Below are positions 1 through 15,870 of a stretch of DNA of 64,000 nt, piece after piece. The DNA comes from Merluccius polli (lineage: Eukaryota; Chordata; Actinopteri; Gadiformes; Merlucciidae). How positions within the stretch are numbered: the first letter of the stretch is position 1; every line of letters starts with the position of its first letter. A program made the position numbers and the translations under genes. The stretch lies in the NCBI GenBank assembly GCA_030340625.1, contig JAOPHQ010003133.1, positions 249,501-313,500 of the forward strand, given 5' to 3'. Under the pieces are notes generated by a model, which ran no database searches, had not been told where the DNA came from, and saw only the letters and a program-made list of their open reading frames with translations.

Positions 1-303
1 CAACATGTGTTTTCTTCAATAACAATCAACAAAATAATTATTTATTCATTTTTGGAGTGGGGGATATGGTAAATGTGGTCTCTGGTATCTTTCTAAGTGA
101 AACAAAACAGTGTGTGTATGACTGTCCAGAGAACCATCAAATACAAGTAATTCAGTATAAATTCAGTATAAAATACATCATACTGAATTGTTATGTCCAA
201 ATTGTCCATACCTGAGAGATATACTGTATATTATCATTGTAGATGACCTGTCTTGACTTTAAAGTGGTGTTCGTGTCTGTGATGCTGCTGATGCTGACGA
301 CAA

Positions 304-324
304 TGATGACGATGACGATGATGT

Positions 325-376
<52 letters not shown>
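304..376. repeat. (GAT)n trinucleotide microsatellite
   Basis: A run of GAT/GAC triplets that becomes pure GAT toward its right end. It yields poly-Met, poly-Ile and poly-Ser open frames in different registers, none of which is a gene. Confidence 0.9.
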
Positions 377-377
<1 letters not shown>

Positions 378-941
378 TCATGGTTGGGCCCAAAAAAGGC
401 TGGTGTGTCAGGGGACCTGTTATGTTCTGCGTTCTTCTCTGACCGCCACAATGTTCACAGTACTTGTTGCCTGTGTGTGCGTGTGTGTGTGCGTGCATGC
501 ATGTGTGTGTGAGACAGAAAAAAAAAAGCAAGAGAACACAAAGTAAATATGAAAAGAAAGACAGAACAAGAGAGAGAGCCAGAGGGGGAAGAAGCTGGCA
601 TATTCACTTTTTTTATGAGCACATACAATTGTAATTAATTATTAGAACAATGTTTACTAATTGCAAATATGTATGTTAGAGTTTATGCCTGCAGTGTTTA
701 CGATATCAACCGAATTGCCTCTTCGTCATTCATAAGCCCTATGTAGCATATTGAAAAAGCAAATGGTAGAGCGTACAACATGTGTTGTGCGTGGGTGAGG
801 CCCAGCCGTGTCGCGGCCGCCGCCGCCGCGCAGCGCTAAAGAAGGGATTTGCACTCGCACTGTGAGTTTCCACGCAGCGACCAGGGAGGCAGGCTGATCC
901 CCCGATGGCCTGCTATGGGGGACATATGTCCTGTTGAACAC

Positions 942-944
<3 letters not shown>

Positions 945-984
<40 letters not shown>

Positions 985-1068
985 CGCTATGAATCACGAA
1001 GAAGACGGCGAATGTGTCACCGTGAGGCCCCTGGTGATAATGCCCTTCTTGTGTTACAGCACAACACT

Positions 1069-1110
<42 letters not shown>
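945..1110. repeat. Two (AC)n microsatellites
   Basis: Two (AC)n tracts, about 945-982 and 1071-1110, separated by about 90 bp of unique sequence. The flanking 740-940 and 1111-1500 hold no recognisable gene. Confidence 0.9.
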
Positions 1111-1112
<2 letters not shown>

Positions 1113-1539
1113 GGTTCAAGTGGAGCTGGCAGCTGAGGTGCAGGAGAATGATGTCATAACCCGTCCCCCCCGAGGGGAATGTCGGAGAATCCCTCCTGAG
1201 GCGGATATTTAATGTACAGCAGATTAGACAAACTGATACCACATTGTTACCTATGACCTTATGCTTCGCGAGCGCCGGCATGTGTCCGCTGTAGCACATG
1301 TGGCGCGCGGTGTGGGATGCCGTGTGTGTGTGCCCTCCGACGGGCTTCAGCCTCCTAATCACCTGCCCCACCCGGCCACACTAATAACCTGCTTTGATGA
1401 AGCGTTTGCCGAGGTATCTGAAGAATGTGCATTGATATATTGACAGTCTGGGGATTGTGTGCTGAAGTGCAGAACATTGTAGAGTAATTGTTAGTTGTGA
1501 GTTATTTTTGTTAAAGAAGCAGCCCTGAATACCGACCCA

Positions 1540-6430
<4,891 letters not shown>

Positions 6431-6448
6431 TTAGGTATTATTTCCACG

Positions 6449-6640
6449 ATGTCGGTGAAGCAGGCATCAGTCCACGCCAAGTGGATCATCGGGAGAGTGA
6501 TAGGGACCAACATGGTGAAGACGGCCAAAGTCAGAGTCACTAGACTGGTGCTCGACCCTTTCCTCCTCAAGGTGGGGCAACACCAGCTCTGTATTACTGA
6601 TGTCTGTCTGAGTCCAGTGGTGGCTAGTGTTTCTTTTCAG

Positions 6641-6685
<45 letters not shown>

Positions 6686-7156
6686 CCATAGTTGTCTGTG
6701 TCTGTTAACAATAATTATAGAAATGTTAGAAAACAATAGAAAATTGACAAAAACTGTGCTTTAAATGTATTTTTTTCTTAACATAAAGGTATACCCTTGT
6801 TCCTAAACATACATGTTGTTTCTTCCCCATAGTACTACAACAAGAGGAAGACCTACTTTGCTCATGACGCTTTACAGCAGTGCACCTTGGGAGATGTTGT
6901 TCTTCTCAAGGCCTTGCCAGAACCACGGTCCAAACATGTGAAACATGAACTGGTTGAGATGGTGTACAAAGTAGGCCGGGTTGTCGACCCGCTTACTGGC
7001 ATGAAGGTCGAAGGAACTCAGTTTCTGGAGCCCTTTGCCGACCTTGCGGATGATCTGGATAAGAAGATGACACTGTCGGATAAAAACCAAGAACTGGACT
7101 CTGCTGCCGCATCCAGTACAGCTTCATCCCCTGACTCGACGTCACAAACCCCTTGA
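6449..7156 (+). CDS. mrps17: Mitochondrial small ribosomal subunit protein uS17m (MRPS17)
   Basis: Component of the mitochondrial ribosome small subunit, of the bacterial S17 (OB-fold, rRNA-binding) family. Two coding exons, 6449-6571 and 6833-7156, join at 'CTCCTCAAG|gtgggg' and 'ccccatag|TACTACAAC' to give 148 aa. The protein starts MSVKQASVHAKWIIGRVIG, followed by the S17 core (GTNMVKTAKVRV) and a second-exon core with KRKTYFAHD. The last 30 residues are Ser/Thr-rich, so it is somewhat longer than the roughly 130 aa of mammalian MRPS17. The ATG at 6449 is chosen because family similarity begins there; the same frame is open further upstream only as intron or 5' UTR, and a 3' splice-site-like 'gtattag' ends at 6434. 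A (GT)n tract (about 6641-6680) lies in the intron. The neighbour downstream is isg15 on the other strand. Confidence 0.93.
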
Positions 7157-7247
7157 GCGTCATTTCATATTATTATTTTTTTAAATTTAATATTACAATA
7201 TTGTTTGTATGTTTGGAGCATTGTGTCTAGCGTGATGTGTGGTGCTC

Positions 7248-7253
7248 ATTAAA
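7248..7253 (+). promoter_or_regulatory. Probable mrps17 polyadenylation signal ATTAAA
   Basis: ATTAAA lies 92 bp after the mrps17 stop codon. It is the first good signal downstream. Confidence 0.55.
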
Positions 7254-7259
7254 ATGTAA

Positions 7260-8550
7260 GCAAGCGGAGGTGTCTTTATTTTGTTTGTGCTATTCTGCTG
7301 GTCAAATTGCATGTAGGCCTATCTGACAGTCTTGCCTGCTGTGTTAATGTGATGTGATATGAACAATTAGTCTGGGATCCAGATCCGATGAGACTTTTTT
7401 CTTTCTACAATTATGATAATGCATTGTGTCTGAATCCAGGCCAGGCCCTCAGCAGCGTTTCACAGTCAACTTGGATGTTGAAATGGTTCAACACGGCGAT
7501 TTCCAGTGCTACTTTGAGTTACTTATACCTATATAGTATTCGTTGTACATCTGGATCTGCAGTCATCTTAAATCTGCACACCTCATCGCTCAGTAAGTGA
7601 GTCATTAGATGGTAGATGGTATCGCATCTATGGCTCTGGGATGGGGAGGAAGAGGCGAGGGGGTGAAGAGGTGAGGGGGGGAATGAAGAGGCGAAAGGGG
7701 GGGTGAAGAGGGGATATGGACATTTCCACAGAAACACCAGCCATTGAAATCACAGTGGGAAATGAATCACGACGTTTCTCAGACCTAAAAGGCAATAAAT
7801 GGGCCTCGCTGCTTTCCAATCAAAGCCAGGGTGGTTGTGTATGTGTGTGTGTGTGGTTGTGTGTGTGTGTTACCACATAAAGCTTGGTGAGGATACGAGG
7901 GCGAAAGAAGAAATCTAATAAATGTAATGTAAATAAATCTATAGTATCTTCTTTTTCAATCTCATTATCTCACAAATGGTGAAACTTCATTCGTCTCCCA
8001 TGCATTATGTCTCAATAACATTTCTCTTATAAAAGTTACTTTTCACTTAGTTCTGTTAAATCACTTTTTCTTGGACATTAATCAACTTCTCCATGTCTAG
8101 GCCTACTTCTTTCTCGCTACATAGGTCACTTGTATGTTCTCAATTGTCCTGTGCTTCTTGTTGTTGTGGTGTATTCTTCTCGGCTGCCAGAATACTGGTC
8201 TGTGGATGATGAAATGATGGAGGTCCGCTCCCAAAAGACACAGCAGTATTCTACAGATAAAGAATGAGTGAAATACAATGAATAACAGAAAGAAGGAGAA
8301 TAACCTGTAAATGTATATCAGAAAATACACTACATTGTGACAAATTACTTCTTTCAACTTGAGTTTTTAATTTTAATGTTGGAGAACGCCCAAGTCTTGT
8401 CAAATGTTACAGCTAACCAAACATCTACAAGCAGATATGGACTAGATATCAAAATGAAGTAAATGTTCTTGTAAATGGAGAAAAATATATTGGCTCACAA
8501 GAGTCGTACAGAAAATGATGAATGTGATGAAATGAATATGGTTTTAATTA
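7260..8550. other. Intergenic between mrps17 and isg15, no gene seen
   Basis: Convergent intergenic region of about 1.3 kb with a GA-rich stretch (7637-7710) and a short (GT)n (7836-7871). The open frames here lack family resemblance or coding character. Confidence 0.6.
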
Positions 8551-8555
8551 CAATA

Positions 8556-8561
8556 TTTATT
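8556..8561 (-). promoter_or_regulatory. Probable isg15 polyadenylation signal
   Basis: AATAAA on the minus strand, about 230 bp after the isg15 stop codon. Confidence 0.5.
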
Positions 8562-8789
8562 ATTCAATGTATAACTTATTGAATTTATAACAACAGTAAC
8601 AACATTAAAGTGGCATAAACAGTGACAGATACAACTACAGGCTAAGCTATTTTTCTAATGGTCCATCCAAAACATTATATTAATGCAATATCTTTTTTTT
8701 TTAAATAGAAAATACAATTGAATTTTAGGCAGTTGTGAACCAACAACAAATAACGGGTCATTTCTTCTCCCCCGCTCTCCTCCCGAGTC

Positions 8790-9260
8790 CTAGCCGCCTC
8801 TGAGCCGTCCGGTCAGGTAGATGGTGCTCTCCTCTTTCACGTGATAGTATTCCAGTGTACGGTCGTCGTCCATCTGCTTGCCTTGGTAGATCAGCCTTTG
8901 TTGGTCCACGGCAACTCCTTCCTTCTCTCTAACCTTGAGCTTGAAGTCCGCCACCGTCTCCCCAGGTGGGATGCTGTATGTGTGTATCTGGCCCTTCTCC
9001 GTTTTCAGGAACACTTGGATATCACCAGTGGGCTCGGTGACCAGCACGACGATATTTGCGCCGGGTGGCAAACCATAGTCACTTAGAGACTTTAAGGGAT
9101 CATCAAGAAATATTGTTTGCCCGTTGTTGTCGTACGACAGCCGCTGACTCTCCGGGGAGATGTTAAACTGGTTAAAGATGAGGGTTTTCAGCGAGCCCAC
9201 GGTGGTCCCTGGTGGGACTCTTAATGACTCCCCGTTAAGAAGAGTGATTTTAATATCCAT
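8790..9260 (-). CDS. isg15: Interferon-stimulated ubiquitin-like modifier ISG15
   Basis: A 156-aa protein with two tandem ubiquitin-like folds, roughly residues 1-75 (MDIKITLLNGESLRVPPGTT) and 80-156, ending exactly in LRGG before the TAG stop. The C-terminal LRGG is the conjugation motif that E1/E2/E3 enzymes attach to target lysines. Because the stop follows directly, no C-terminal processing would be needed. The length matches ISG15 (about 155-165 aa), not polyubiquitin or NEDD8. The whole coding sequence is in one exon. A 5' untranslated intron is evident: donor 'cagac|gtaagt' reads down from 9389/9388, and acceptor 'ttttccag' ends at 9283, 22 bases before the ATG. ISG15 acts inside cells as an antiviral protein modifier and outside as a cytokine-like molecule. 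The upstream region carries ISRE-like sites, consistent with interferon control. Confidence 0.93.
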   Translation of the reverse strand: MDIKITLLNGESLRVPPGTTVGSLKTLIFNQFNISPESQRLSYDNNGQTIFLDDPLKSLSDYGLPPGANIVVLVTEPTGDIQVFLKTEKGQIHTYSIPPGETVADFKLKVREKEGVAVDQQRLIYQGKQMDDDRTLEYYHVKEESTIYLTGRLRGG

Positions 9261-9388
9261 GACGAATAGGTTACTGCTTCTTCTGGAAAAAAAGGAAATA
9301 CACGCATTTTAGATGTATTATATAGTTTCGAATTTACACCCCTATTAAGCATAATAAACACACTAAAATAGCCTACACGTTAACTTAC

Positions 9389-9545
9389 GTCTGAAGTCTC
9401 GGATAAAGAGGACGATGGAGGTGTACGACTCGGTGAACAACGTTTCTCTTCTCCAGCGGTGATGCGTTGAGTTTAAATAGCCGCGCAAGTTTCGTTTTCC
9501 CAAGCAGCTGTCAGTGGTCACGTGTCACTCAGTTTCCTTTCTCCG
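9389..9545 (-). promoter_or_regulatory. isg15 promoter and non-coding exon 1 with two ISRE-like sites
   Basis: Reading the minus strand, GGGAAAACGAAACT lies at about 9488-9501 and GAGAAAGGAAACTGAG at about 9526-9541. Both fit the interferon-stimulated response element pattern GAAAN(1-2)GAAACT. A TATA-like CTATTTAAA lies about 20 bp downstream of the proximal site (about 9474-9482), and exon 1 would end at 9389 with a canonical GTAAGT donor. This is the layout known for fish isg15 promoters; inducibility is inferred. Confidence 0.75.
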
Positions 9546-9586
9546 ACTCGAACATTATACATTGTTCTACAGCACTGGCGGACTCA

Positions 9587-9612
9587 GGGGGGGGGGGGGG
9601 GGGGGGGGGGGG
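9587..9612. repeat. 26-base poly-G run
   Basis: Uninterrupted G homopolymer after 'ctggcggactca', a context resembling decayed hAT-type termini. Confidence 0.85.
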
Positions 9613-9716
9613 TAATAAAATACAATAACTATATTAGTGGATAAAATGTGACGCAGTTCTCTATTGGTGCCTTGCCTTCCAATTGTCTAAACTTGACAAA
9701 CCCTATGGATGCCCTT

Positions 9717-12650
9717 CAGCCCCGGCGTCAGGGGGTCAAATAGGGGGGCAGTGCCCCTCCGCCCGTGTCTCTCTGCCCCCCCATTGGCTGTCAGAGGGGT
9801 AATGATTTTTTTTTTCCTGCTGAATTTTTTTTGGGTGGAGTCATAATTTGTTTTGTGTGTCACATTGTATTAATTAATATTCAGTTAACAGAAATCAGTC
9901 AAATTTAAAATACAAAAAATATTTTAATATAATTTAATTAATTACAGCCGACACGCACGCGGCGTGCGTGCTGCCGCAAGTGACGCGCCGACGGCTGTTT
10001 ACCGTACACTGCCGTCTAGGAGCCAGAGGAGATGTGCAGAGTCTGCAGACGGAAAACGGATAAATTATTATGGATATAAGAAAATTCTTCCGACCCCCGC
10101 CGCCACAAACTAATACTGCACGAGCGACAGCTGAGCCGTATCAGAACCGTATCCCCGCGGCGGAGAAGGAGCTGCAGGAGCTAGCTAGCGGTAGCAACAC
10201 AGCCGCACAAGCCCCCCCAGCAGAGCGGTCCGAGCGGGAGCGGGAGCACGCCGATTATAACGCCAATCCCCGCTGCAGCGGGCTCTCCCAAACACAAGGC
10301 CATGATCACAGTGGTCCTCCGGATGATTTAGGTGAGGACAAGCCCGCTCAGATCATTTTGAAGAAGTTTCCCTCTCGCCTTTTCAATGGTCAGAAACGCT
10401 CATTTGTTGCCCTGTGGTACAACCAAAGAGACTGGTTAGAATACAGTGTTAAAGCTGAAGCTGCATTTTGTTTTGCATGTCGAAAGTTTGGGACTGTAGA
10501 TTCTGTGTTCACGAAATCTGGCTATTGTGACTGGAAACACGCAGCAGAGAGAGGATTGCGCAAGCATGCAGAGTGTAAAGAACACATGGAAAGTGTGGCA
10601 AAGTGGCGGGAAAGAGTGAAGAGGGCTGATTCAGGACAGGAGATTTCTACCCTTGTGAATGAAGGCCAACTAGCCAGAAATCGGTACTACATCGGTGCTA
10701 TTATCGACATGTTACAGTTCCTGGCCATAAACCGATTGCCTCTCAGAGGGAGTGTGGAAGCATTTAATTCTCAGGGTGATGCCAGCTGTGGACTTTTTTT
10801 GTCATTGTTTGAGTACTCTGTGAGAAAAGACCCAGAGCTTGAGAAGATACTGCAAACAATCCCACAAAATGCCAGATATACATCACATGACATACAAAAT
10901 GAACTAATTAAGATAATGAGTGATATTTTAACTGAAGAAATTGTACATGAAGTCAGTGATTCATGGTTTACAATTAAAGTTGATGGCACCCGAGACCCCA
11001 CAGGGTGTGAAAACATTTCCATCGTGATCCGCTTTGTAGCAGAAGATTTTGAAGTTAGGGAGCGTCTACTAACTATTGCTACTGCAGATGTTGGAGATGC
11101 CAAAACTCTTGCAAACACTATCATCACAGAGCTGCGCAGAGTTGGTTTAAGTACATCTAAAATTCTGAGTCAGGTGTATGACGGAGCATCTGTCATGTCT
11201 GGGAAGCATGGGGGCGTTCAGAAGATACTGCAGGACATGCTCGCCAGAGAGATACCCTATGTCCATTGTTTCAATCATCAGCTCCACCTCGTGGTGATAA
11301 ACGCAATGTCGAGCGAGGGAGCAATTGAGGACTTTTTTGGAGTTTGTTTCTCTCTACAAATTCATTAAGAAACCCACTGTTGCAGTCCACTATAAAGGAG
11401 ACACACTAAAACGTTTGCTCGAACAGCGGTGGACAGGCCATCTAGCTACTGTCACAGTTGTGCTCAAGTCATTTGATGACATTTTCTCTCTGTTGTCCGA
11501 GATTGACAGCAATCGTGCCTTTGGAACTGACTTACGAATTGAGGCAGCAGGTCTGATTCGGGCTGTTTCAGAACCAAGCTTTGAATTCATTGGACGCTTT
11601 GTGCAGAAGATCTTGCAGCTGCTTGATGCACCCAACAAAATGCTTCAGTCAGAACAAATGGATTTGCTCTCTGGGATGTGGTTAGTGAAAAGCGCATCTG
11701 AATGTGTTGCACAACTGCGCTCAGAAAGTGAGTTTAACAACATATTGGGCCAGTGTAAAGAGAAAGAAAGGCCGCAAAAGAGGAAGAGGATGGTTAACAA
11801 AAGTCTCCAAGGATATGTTGTTGAAGAGACCGTTGGCCAGCAGCAGGGTGATACAGACGAGGGTGACACTGAACTGCGGAGATTATTCTACAGCACCCTG
11901 GACGCGGTGGGGGAAGAAATGAGCAAGCGTTTCAGTGAACGCAACAGTGAGCTAATGACCGCACTTCAATCTCTGGACCCAAACAGTGAAACGTTCCTTG
12001 ATGTCAAACATGTAAAGCCCATTCTGACTTTATCAAGCACTGAAATCAATGAAGCAGAGTTTGTGGTTGCTCGCCAGTTCCTCAAAACAAACATGACCGC
12101 CGACGATGAAACCTGGACAATATCACGGATTATCAAGACATTCCACAGCGCGCTGGAGGCTATGCCAAGTGTGATGATGGCCTTTAAACATGCACTGACG
12201 TTTGGAGCATCAACAGCCATGTGTGAGAATTCTTTTTCTACTTTAAAAAGTGTTCTCACAGACAATAGACTCAGCATGCTGCACCAACGAAAAGCACATT
12301 TAGTGCAGCTGGCCTTTGAAAGAGACTTAACTAAAAGATTTACTACTGAATGGATGGAAGCAGTAATGAAGAGGTTCAACTCTGGGAGACGCCGGCTGCA
12401 GCTCTACTAAGTGGTGAGTAGAGAAGATATGTATTTAAAGGGGGTATGATATTGTGATTGCTGTTGGTTGTACAACTGGGTTTCATGTGCATATGAAGTG
12501 AAATTTGTGCTTGTTCCGGTAATAATATACCATATAGATGAAGTACAATATGTATGTATATATGTATGTGCAGATCTGTGGGAAAATCAACACTGCCCCC
12601 CTGTGATAATCACATGCCCCCCTCACAATATGGTTCTGGAGCCGGGGCTG
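9717..12650 (+). mobile_element. Complete hAT DNA transposon with 8-bp TSD
   Basis: The element starts CAGCCCCGGCGTCAGG at 9717 and ends with the inverse of CAGCCCCGGCTCCAGA at 12650, giving terminal inverted repeats of about 10 perfect bases that continue imperfectly. The octamer ATGCCCTT flanks it directly on both sides (9709-9716 and 12651-12658), the 8-bp target-site duplication typical of hAT elements. The GC-rich subterminal region (9730-9785) is rich in GGGG/CCCC. It encodes a ZMYM1-like hAT transposase broken once. Intact ends and TSD indicate a fairly recent insertion. Confidence 0.9.
10070..12410 (+). pseudogene. hAT transposase, ZMYM1-like, with one frameshift
   Basis: Two overlapping frames, 10070-11368 (432 aa) and about 11325-12410 (361 aa), together form one hAT-superfamily transposase resembling the 'zinc finger MYM-type protein 1-like' group. 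The N-terminal part has a TTF-type zinc finger region (CFACRKFG ... CDWKHA ... HAECKEH). A DUF4371-like region with FTIKVDGTRD and YDGASVMSGKHGG carries the RNase H-like DDE core. The C-terminal hAT dimerisation region has CENSFSTLKSVLTDNRLS near 12225-12285. The reading frame shifts between about 11336 and 11350 (after EDFFGVC). A real mutation or a sequence error would both explain it; apart from this the frame is long and clean, so inactivation is recent. The start is the ATG at 10070. Confidence 0.88.
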
Positions 12651-12712
12651 ATGCCCTTACAAAGGTAAACAGTGCCGTGATAAAGTGCCCTCTATGCGGC
12701 TGTGACCTAGCC

Positions 12713-12777
12713 TAGAACTCTAGACACCCCCTAGCGGCAGCACATTTATTTGGCAGCTAGGTAGGTCTAAGCACGGC
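12713..12777. repeat. About 65-bp direct repeat, copy 1
   Basis: The segment beginning 'agcctagaactctagacacc' and ending 'aggtctaagcacggc' recurs almost exactly at about 13903-13970. The first copy abuts the outer end of the fold-back element; the second lies at its centre. Confidence 0.85.
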
Positions 12778-14401
12778 AAGCCAGACCCACATCAGAAAGA
12801 GAGCTATGGATGTAGCCGTGTTCTAGGGCGAGAACACGATAACTTACCTAATTAGTATGCAAGAATTCGCTCCCTGATTGGTTCGATCCTTGAAGCATGC
12901 TATTTCCGTTTCCTACAGTCATAGCGTAGCCGGGACATTTCCTAACCATAACCCTAACCATAACCCTAACCCTAACCATAACCATAACCATAACCCTAAC
13001 CTAACCATAACCATAACCATAACCATAACCCTAACCATAACCCTAACTATAACCCTAACCATAACCATAACCCTAACCATAACCCTAACCATAACCCTAA
13101 CCCCTACCATAACCATAACCCTAACCATAACCATAACCCTAACTATAACCGTAATCATTAAAACGCAACCTGAATCATTAAAACGTTAACAAACATTAAA
13201 AAAAAGCCATCACAAACAATTTCCCGCTCTCAAGAAGGCATTGAGACCGGCGACGAAACGCGCAGGCGCATCATGAGAACCAATGAAGAAGCCCGATTCT
13301 TAACATGTTCTGGGTACCGTGTTCTCGGTATCTGAAATACCTCCAGAAAGATGTAAGGTCTGGCTCAGCTCCATTGGCAGTGTGGGCGGGATAAACGGTT
13401 GTCTTTCAAGTTCCCTCTGCACGCAATAGGATAGCGCTACAACCAATCAGAGCAACGAAGAAGGTGACGTAGTCAGAGCGACGGCTCTGAGTACGTAATT
13501 AATCAAAACTCCGAATACATATTTATTTTCGAGGAAAGACTATAGTGCCATTCTTTGTTCTTTTCTCAAATAAAATGTTAACTTCAAGTCTTGAAGAGTC
13601 GCGGCCAAAGCCGAGTGGAAAAACAGCCGTTCGCCAGCAGCAGCAGCCATTGTTTACCTCTGACACGGAACCGTCGCAACTCTGTCGTCATGGTAGCCCG
13701 GCTTTCGACTCCGCCCCTCACGCTGTGATTGGTCTGACATACTTTGTGTTTCCAGCACCAAAAAGCCGACGGAGCCGTGCTAGACCTACCTCTATTACAC
13801 GTCATAGAGGCCACGCCTGCCCAGGTACTATCGAGCGCACACAAGCAGGGGAGGGCAGAAACTCTATAGGCAGCGTATCTATTAGATATCCAGCTAAGAG
13901 TTAGCCTAGAACTCTAGACACCCCCTAGCGGCAGCAAATTTATTTGGCAGCTAGGTAGGTCTAAGCACGGCTCCGTTGGCTTTTTGGTGCTGGAAACACA
14001 AAGTATGTCTGACCAATCACAGCGCGAGGGGCGGAGTCGAAAGCCGGGCTACCATGACGACAGAGTTGCGACGGTTCCGTGTTGAGGTAAACAATGGCTG
14101 CTGCTGCTGGCGAACGGCTGTCTTTCCACTCGGCTTTGGCTGAAGTTAACATTTTATTTGAGAAAAGAACAAAGAACGGCACTGAAGTCTTTCCTCGAAA
14201 AGAAAGATGTATTCGGAGTTTTGATTAATTACGTAGTCAGAGCCGTCGCTCTGACTACGTCACCTTCTTCGTTGCTCTGATTGGTTATAGCGCTATCCTA
14301 TTGCGTGCAGAGGGAACTTGAAAGACAACCGTTTATCCCGCCCACACTGCCAATGGAGCTGAGCCAGACCTTACATCTTTCTGATGTGGGTCTGGCTTGC
14401 C
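12775..14401. mobile_element. Fold-back (long inverted repeat) element, interrupted
   Basis: Outer ends match inversely: GGCAAGCCAGACCCACATCA at 12775 and its complement ending at 14401. The inner arms, about 13344-13790 and 13954-14383, are near-perfect inverted repeats over more than 400 bp (shared landmarks: 'aagacaaccgtttatcccgc', 'ttgattaattacgtagtc'). The left arm is interrupted at CAGAAAG (12793-12799, repeated at 13344-13350) by about 545 bp containing telomere-like repeats. The two arms yield the same fragmentary open frames on opposite strands, which are not genes. This is probably a non-autonomous DNA transposon with long terminal inverted repeats; the family is not identified. Confidence 0.75.
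12946..13152. repeat. Telomere-like (CCCTAA / CCATAA)n tract
   Basis: About 200 bp alternating CCCTAA and CCATAA hexamers, with occasional CTATAA and an unbroken 'cctaacctaa'-type variant. It sits inside the insertion that splits the fold-back element. CCCTAA is the vertebrate telomere unit; the alternation with CCATAA shows a diverged interstitial array, not a functional telomere. Confidence 0.9.
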
Positions 14402-14409
14402 AGGCTAGC

Positions 14410-15600
14410 TAAGAGTCGCTCCACGCGTGAATTATACAATTCTTCTCCTTTTGCTTCATAGATACCTAAACTTAAAACAAATAAAGTGAGTTAAAAGCGA
14501 TCCTGTGTCGGCGGCCTTCTTCCTAAAAGAACACTACAAAATCAAAGAAATAAAAGACATACCTGAAGATGAACATGCAACAACAGTTTCCTTTTAGAAA
14601 ATGCCCTTATCCTTCAACTCTTATACCACGCACACAGAGGGGGACTAGCATGATTACACGAGGTCAGGTGCATGCTAGCATATCATGATAAAATATAACG
14701 TTCTTCAAAACACTAATCTATGCATTGATATTTACATTACACTTCCATTAAACAATGTACAGTCAAAATAATTAATATAAAGAATGGTAAACTATAAGAT
14801 GGTTAAGGATTTGATCACAAAATGGGGGGAAATAAATGCACACACCTCTTCCCAAGGGAATCAGAACAAAAGGGAAGAGGGCAGGGGGGACAGGAAACTT
14901 ATGGGGTTCTCAGAAATGTGGGTGGGAGTACAGAAGGAGGTGGAGCCAAATCAAAGAACAAAATCAAATAAAAAGGGCACAAAGGCTGCTGGAAAGCTAA
15001 ACTTCAGGTAATAAAACTGTTGTGTAATTATAATTAAGGGGATATTACATCCTGTTACACTGCCACTACATAACTGTGTCCTAAAGGCTGCCCTTTCCAG
15101 TTGAGAAAATGGGATGCTGTATAAAGGGTATCCTTACATGCATGAAAATGTTGGAAGGTTTCCTAATGGGTTCCCTTCCAGTGGATAAAATGTGATGTGA
15201 TGCCATACAATAGGTGCCCTTACAATGGGATATACTTGAAGTTCCCTACAGGTGCGTTTGAGGAAAACTCATGAAGTACCTTTTTAGATGGCCTTCCAAG
15301 TGAGAGGTGGAAACAATGGGGGAACAAGTATTCAGTGCCCTCTGTGCCCCGATGCAATACATTATGATGTGCCCTCTAGAGCAAGACAACTCTATAACAT
15401 GTCTTAATGAATGCCCTTCTAGTAGAGAAAACATGATGCAGCGCCCTATATGTGTCTTTACAATGCTCTAAACTCAGGGCCGGATCAGTAACCACAGGGG
15501 CCCCTGGGCACTGTCAGTCCAGAGGTCCGACAGGGGGGGGGGGGGGGGGGGAATCGCAATACAGCCCGGACCAGACTCCTCGTTCGGGGGGGCCCCTGCA
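14410..15600. repeat. Degenerate 'tgccctt' repeat region and poly-G
   Basis: From about 15060 to 15470 a loose motif (tgccctt/tgccctc followed by about 25-30 bases ending in 'aaaatgtgatg'-like text) recurs several times. The same motif flanks the hAT insertion (9709 and 12651-12695), so an older repeat array or decayed element may have been split by later insertions. A 19-base poly-G run lies at 15533-15551. No gene is seen in 14410-15600; the 75-aa frame at 14784-15011 has no family resemblance. Confidence 0.45.
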
Positions 15601-15604
15601 CTTT

Positions 15605-15870
15605 TCAGAGTGGCCTTTTATTGTGGCCAGTCTAAGGCACACCTGTGCAATATTCATGCTGTCTAATCAGCATCTTGATATGCCACACCTCTGAGGTGGG
15701 ATGGATTATCTCGGCAAAGGAGAAGTGCTCACTATCACAGATTTACACAGATTTGTGAACAATATTTGAGAGAAATGGTTATTGTTAGTATATAGTTTTA
15801 GATCTTTGAGTTCATCTCATGAAAAATGGGAGCAAAAACAAGTGTTGCGTTTATATTTGTGTTCAGTATA
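15605..15870. repeat. Interspersed repeat fragment common in fish
   Basis: The text around 'cacacctctgaggtgggatg' (15685-15704) and the end 'gtgttgcgtttatatttgtg' (15843-15862) followed by 'ttcagtatag' match, from memory, a widespread vertebrate DNA-transposon-derived repeat. The class was not verified; no open frame is supported. Confidence 0.45.

Noticed and set aside
191..531. Open frames with poly-Ile, poly-Met or poly-Ser
   Set aside because: They are translations of the (GAT)n microsatellite on both strands.
12946..13152. True telomere or chromosome end
   Set aside because: The CCCTAA units alternate with CCATAA variants and the array is embedded between unique flanks.
13545..14182. 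Two frames giving nearly the same peptide on opposite strands (MPFFVLFSNKMLTS)
   Set aside because: They are the two arms of one inverted repeat, with no family resemblance.
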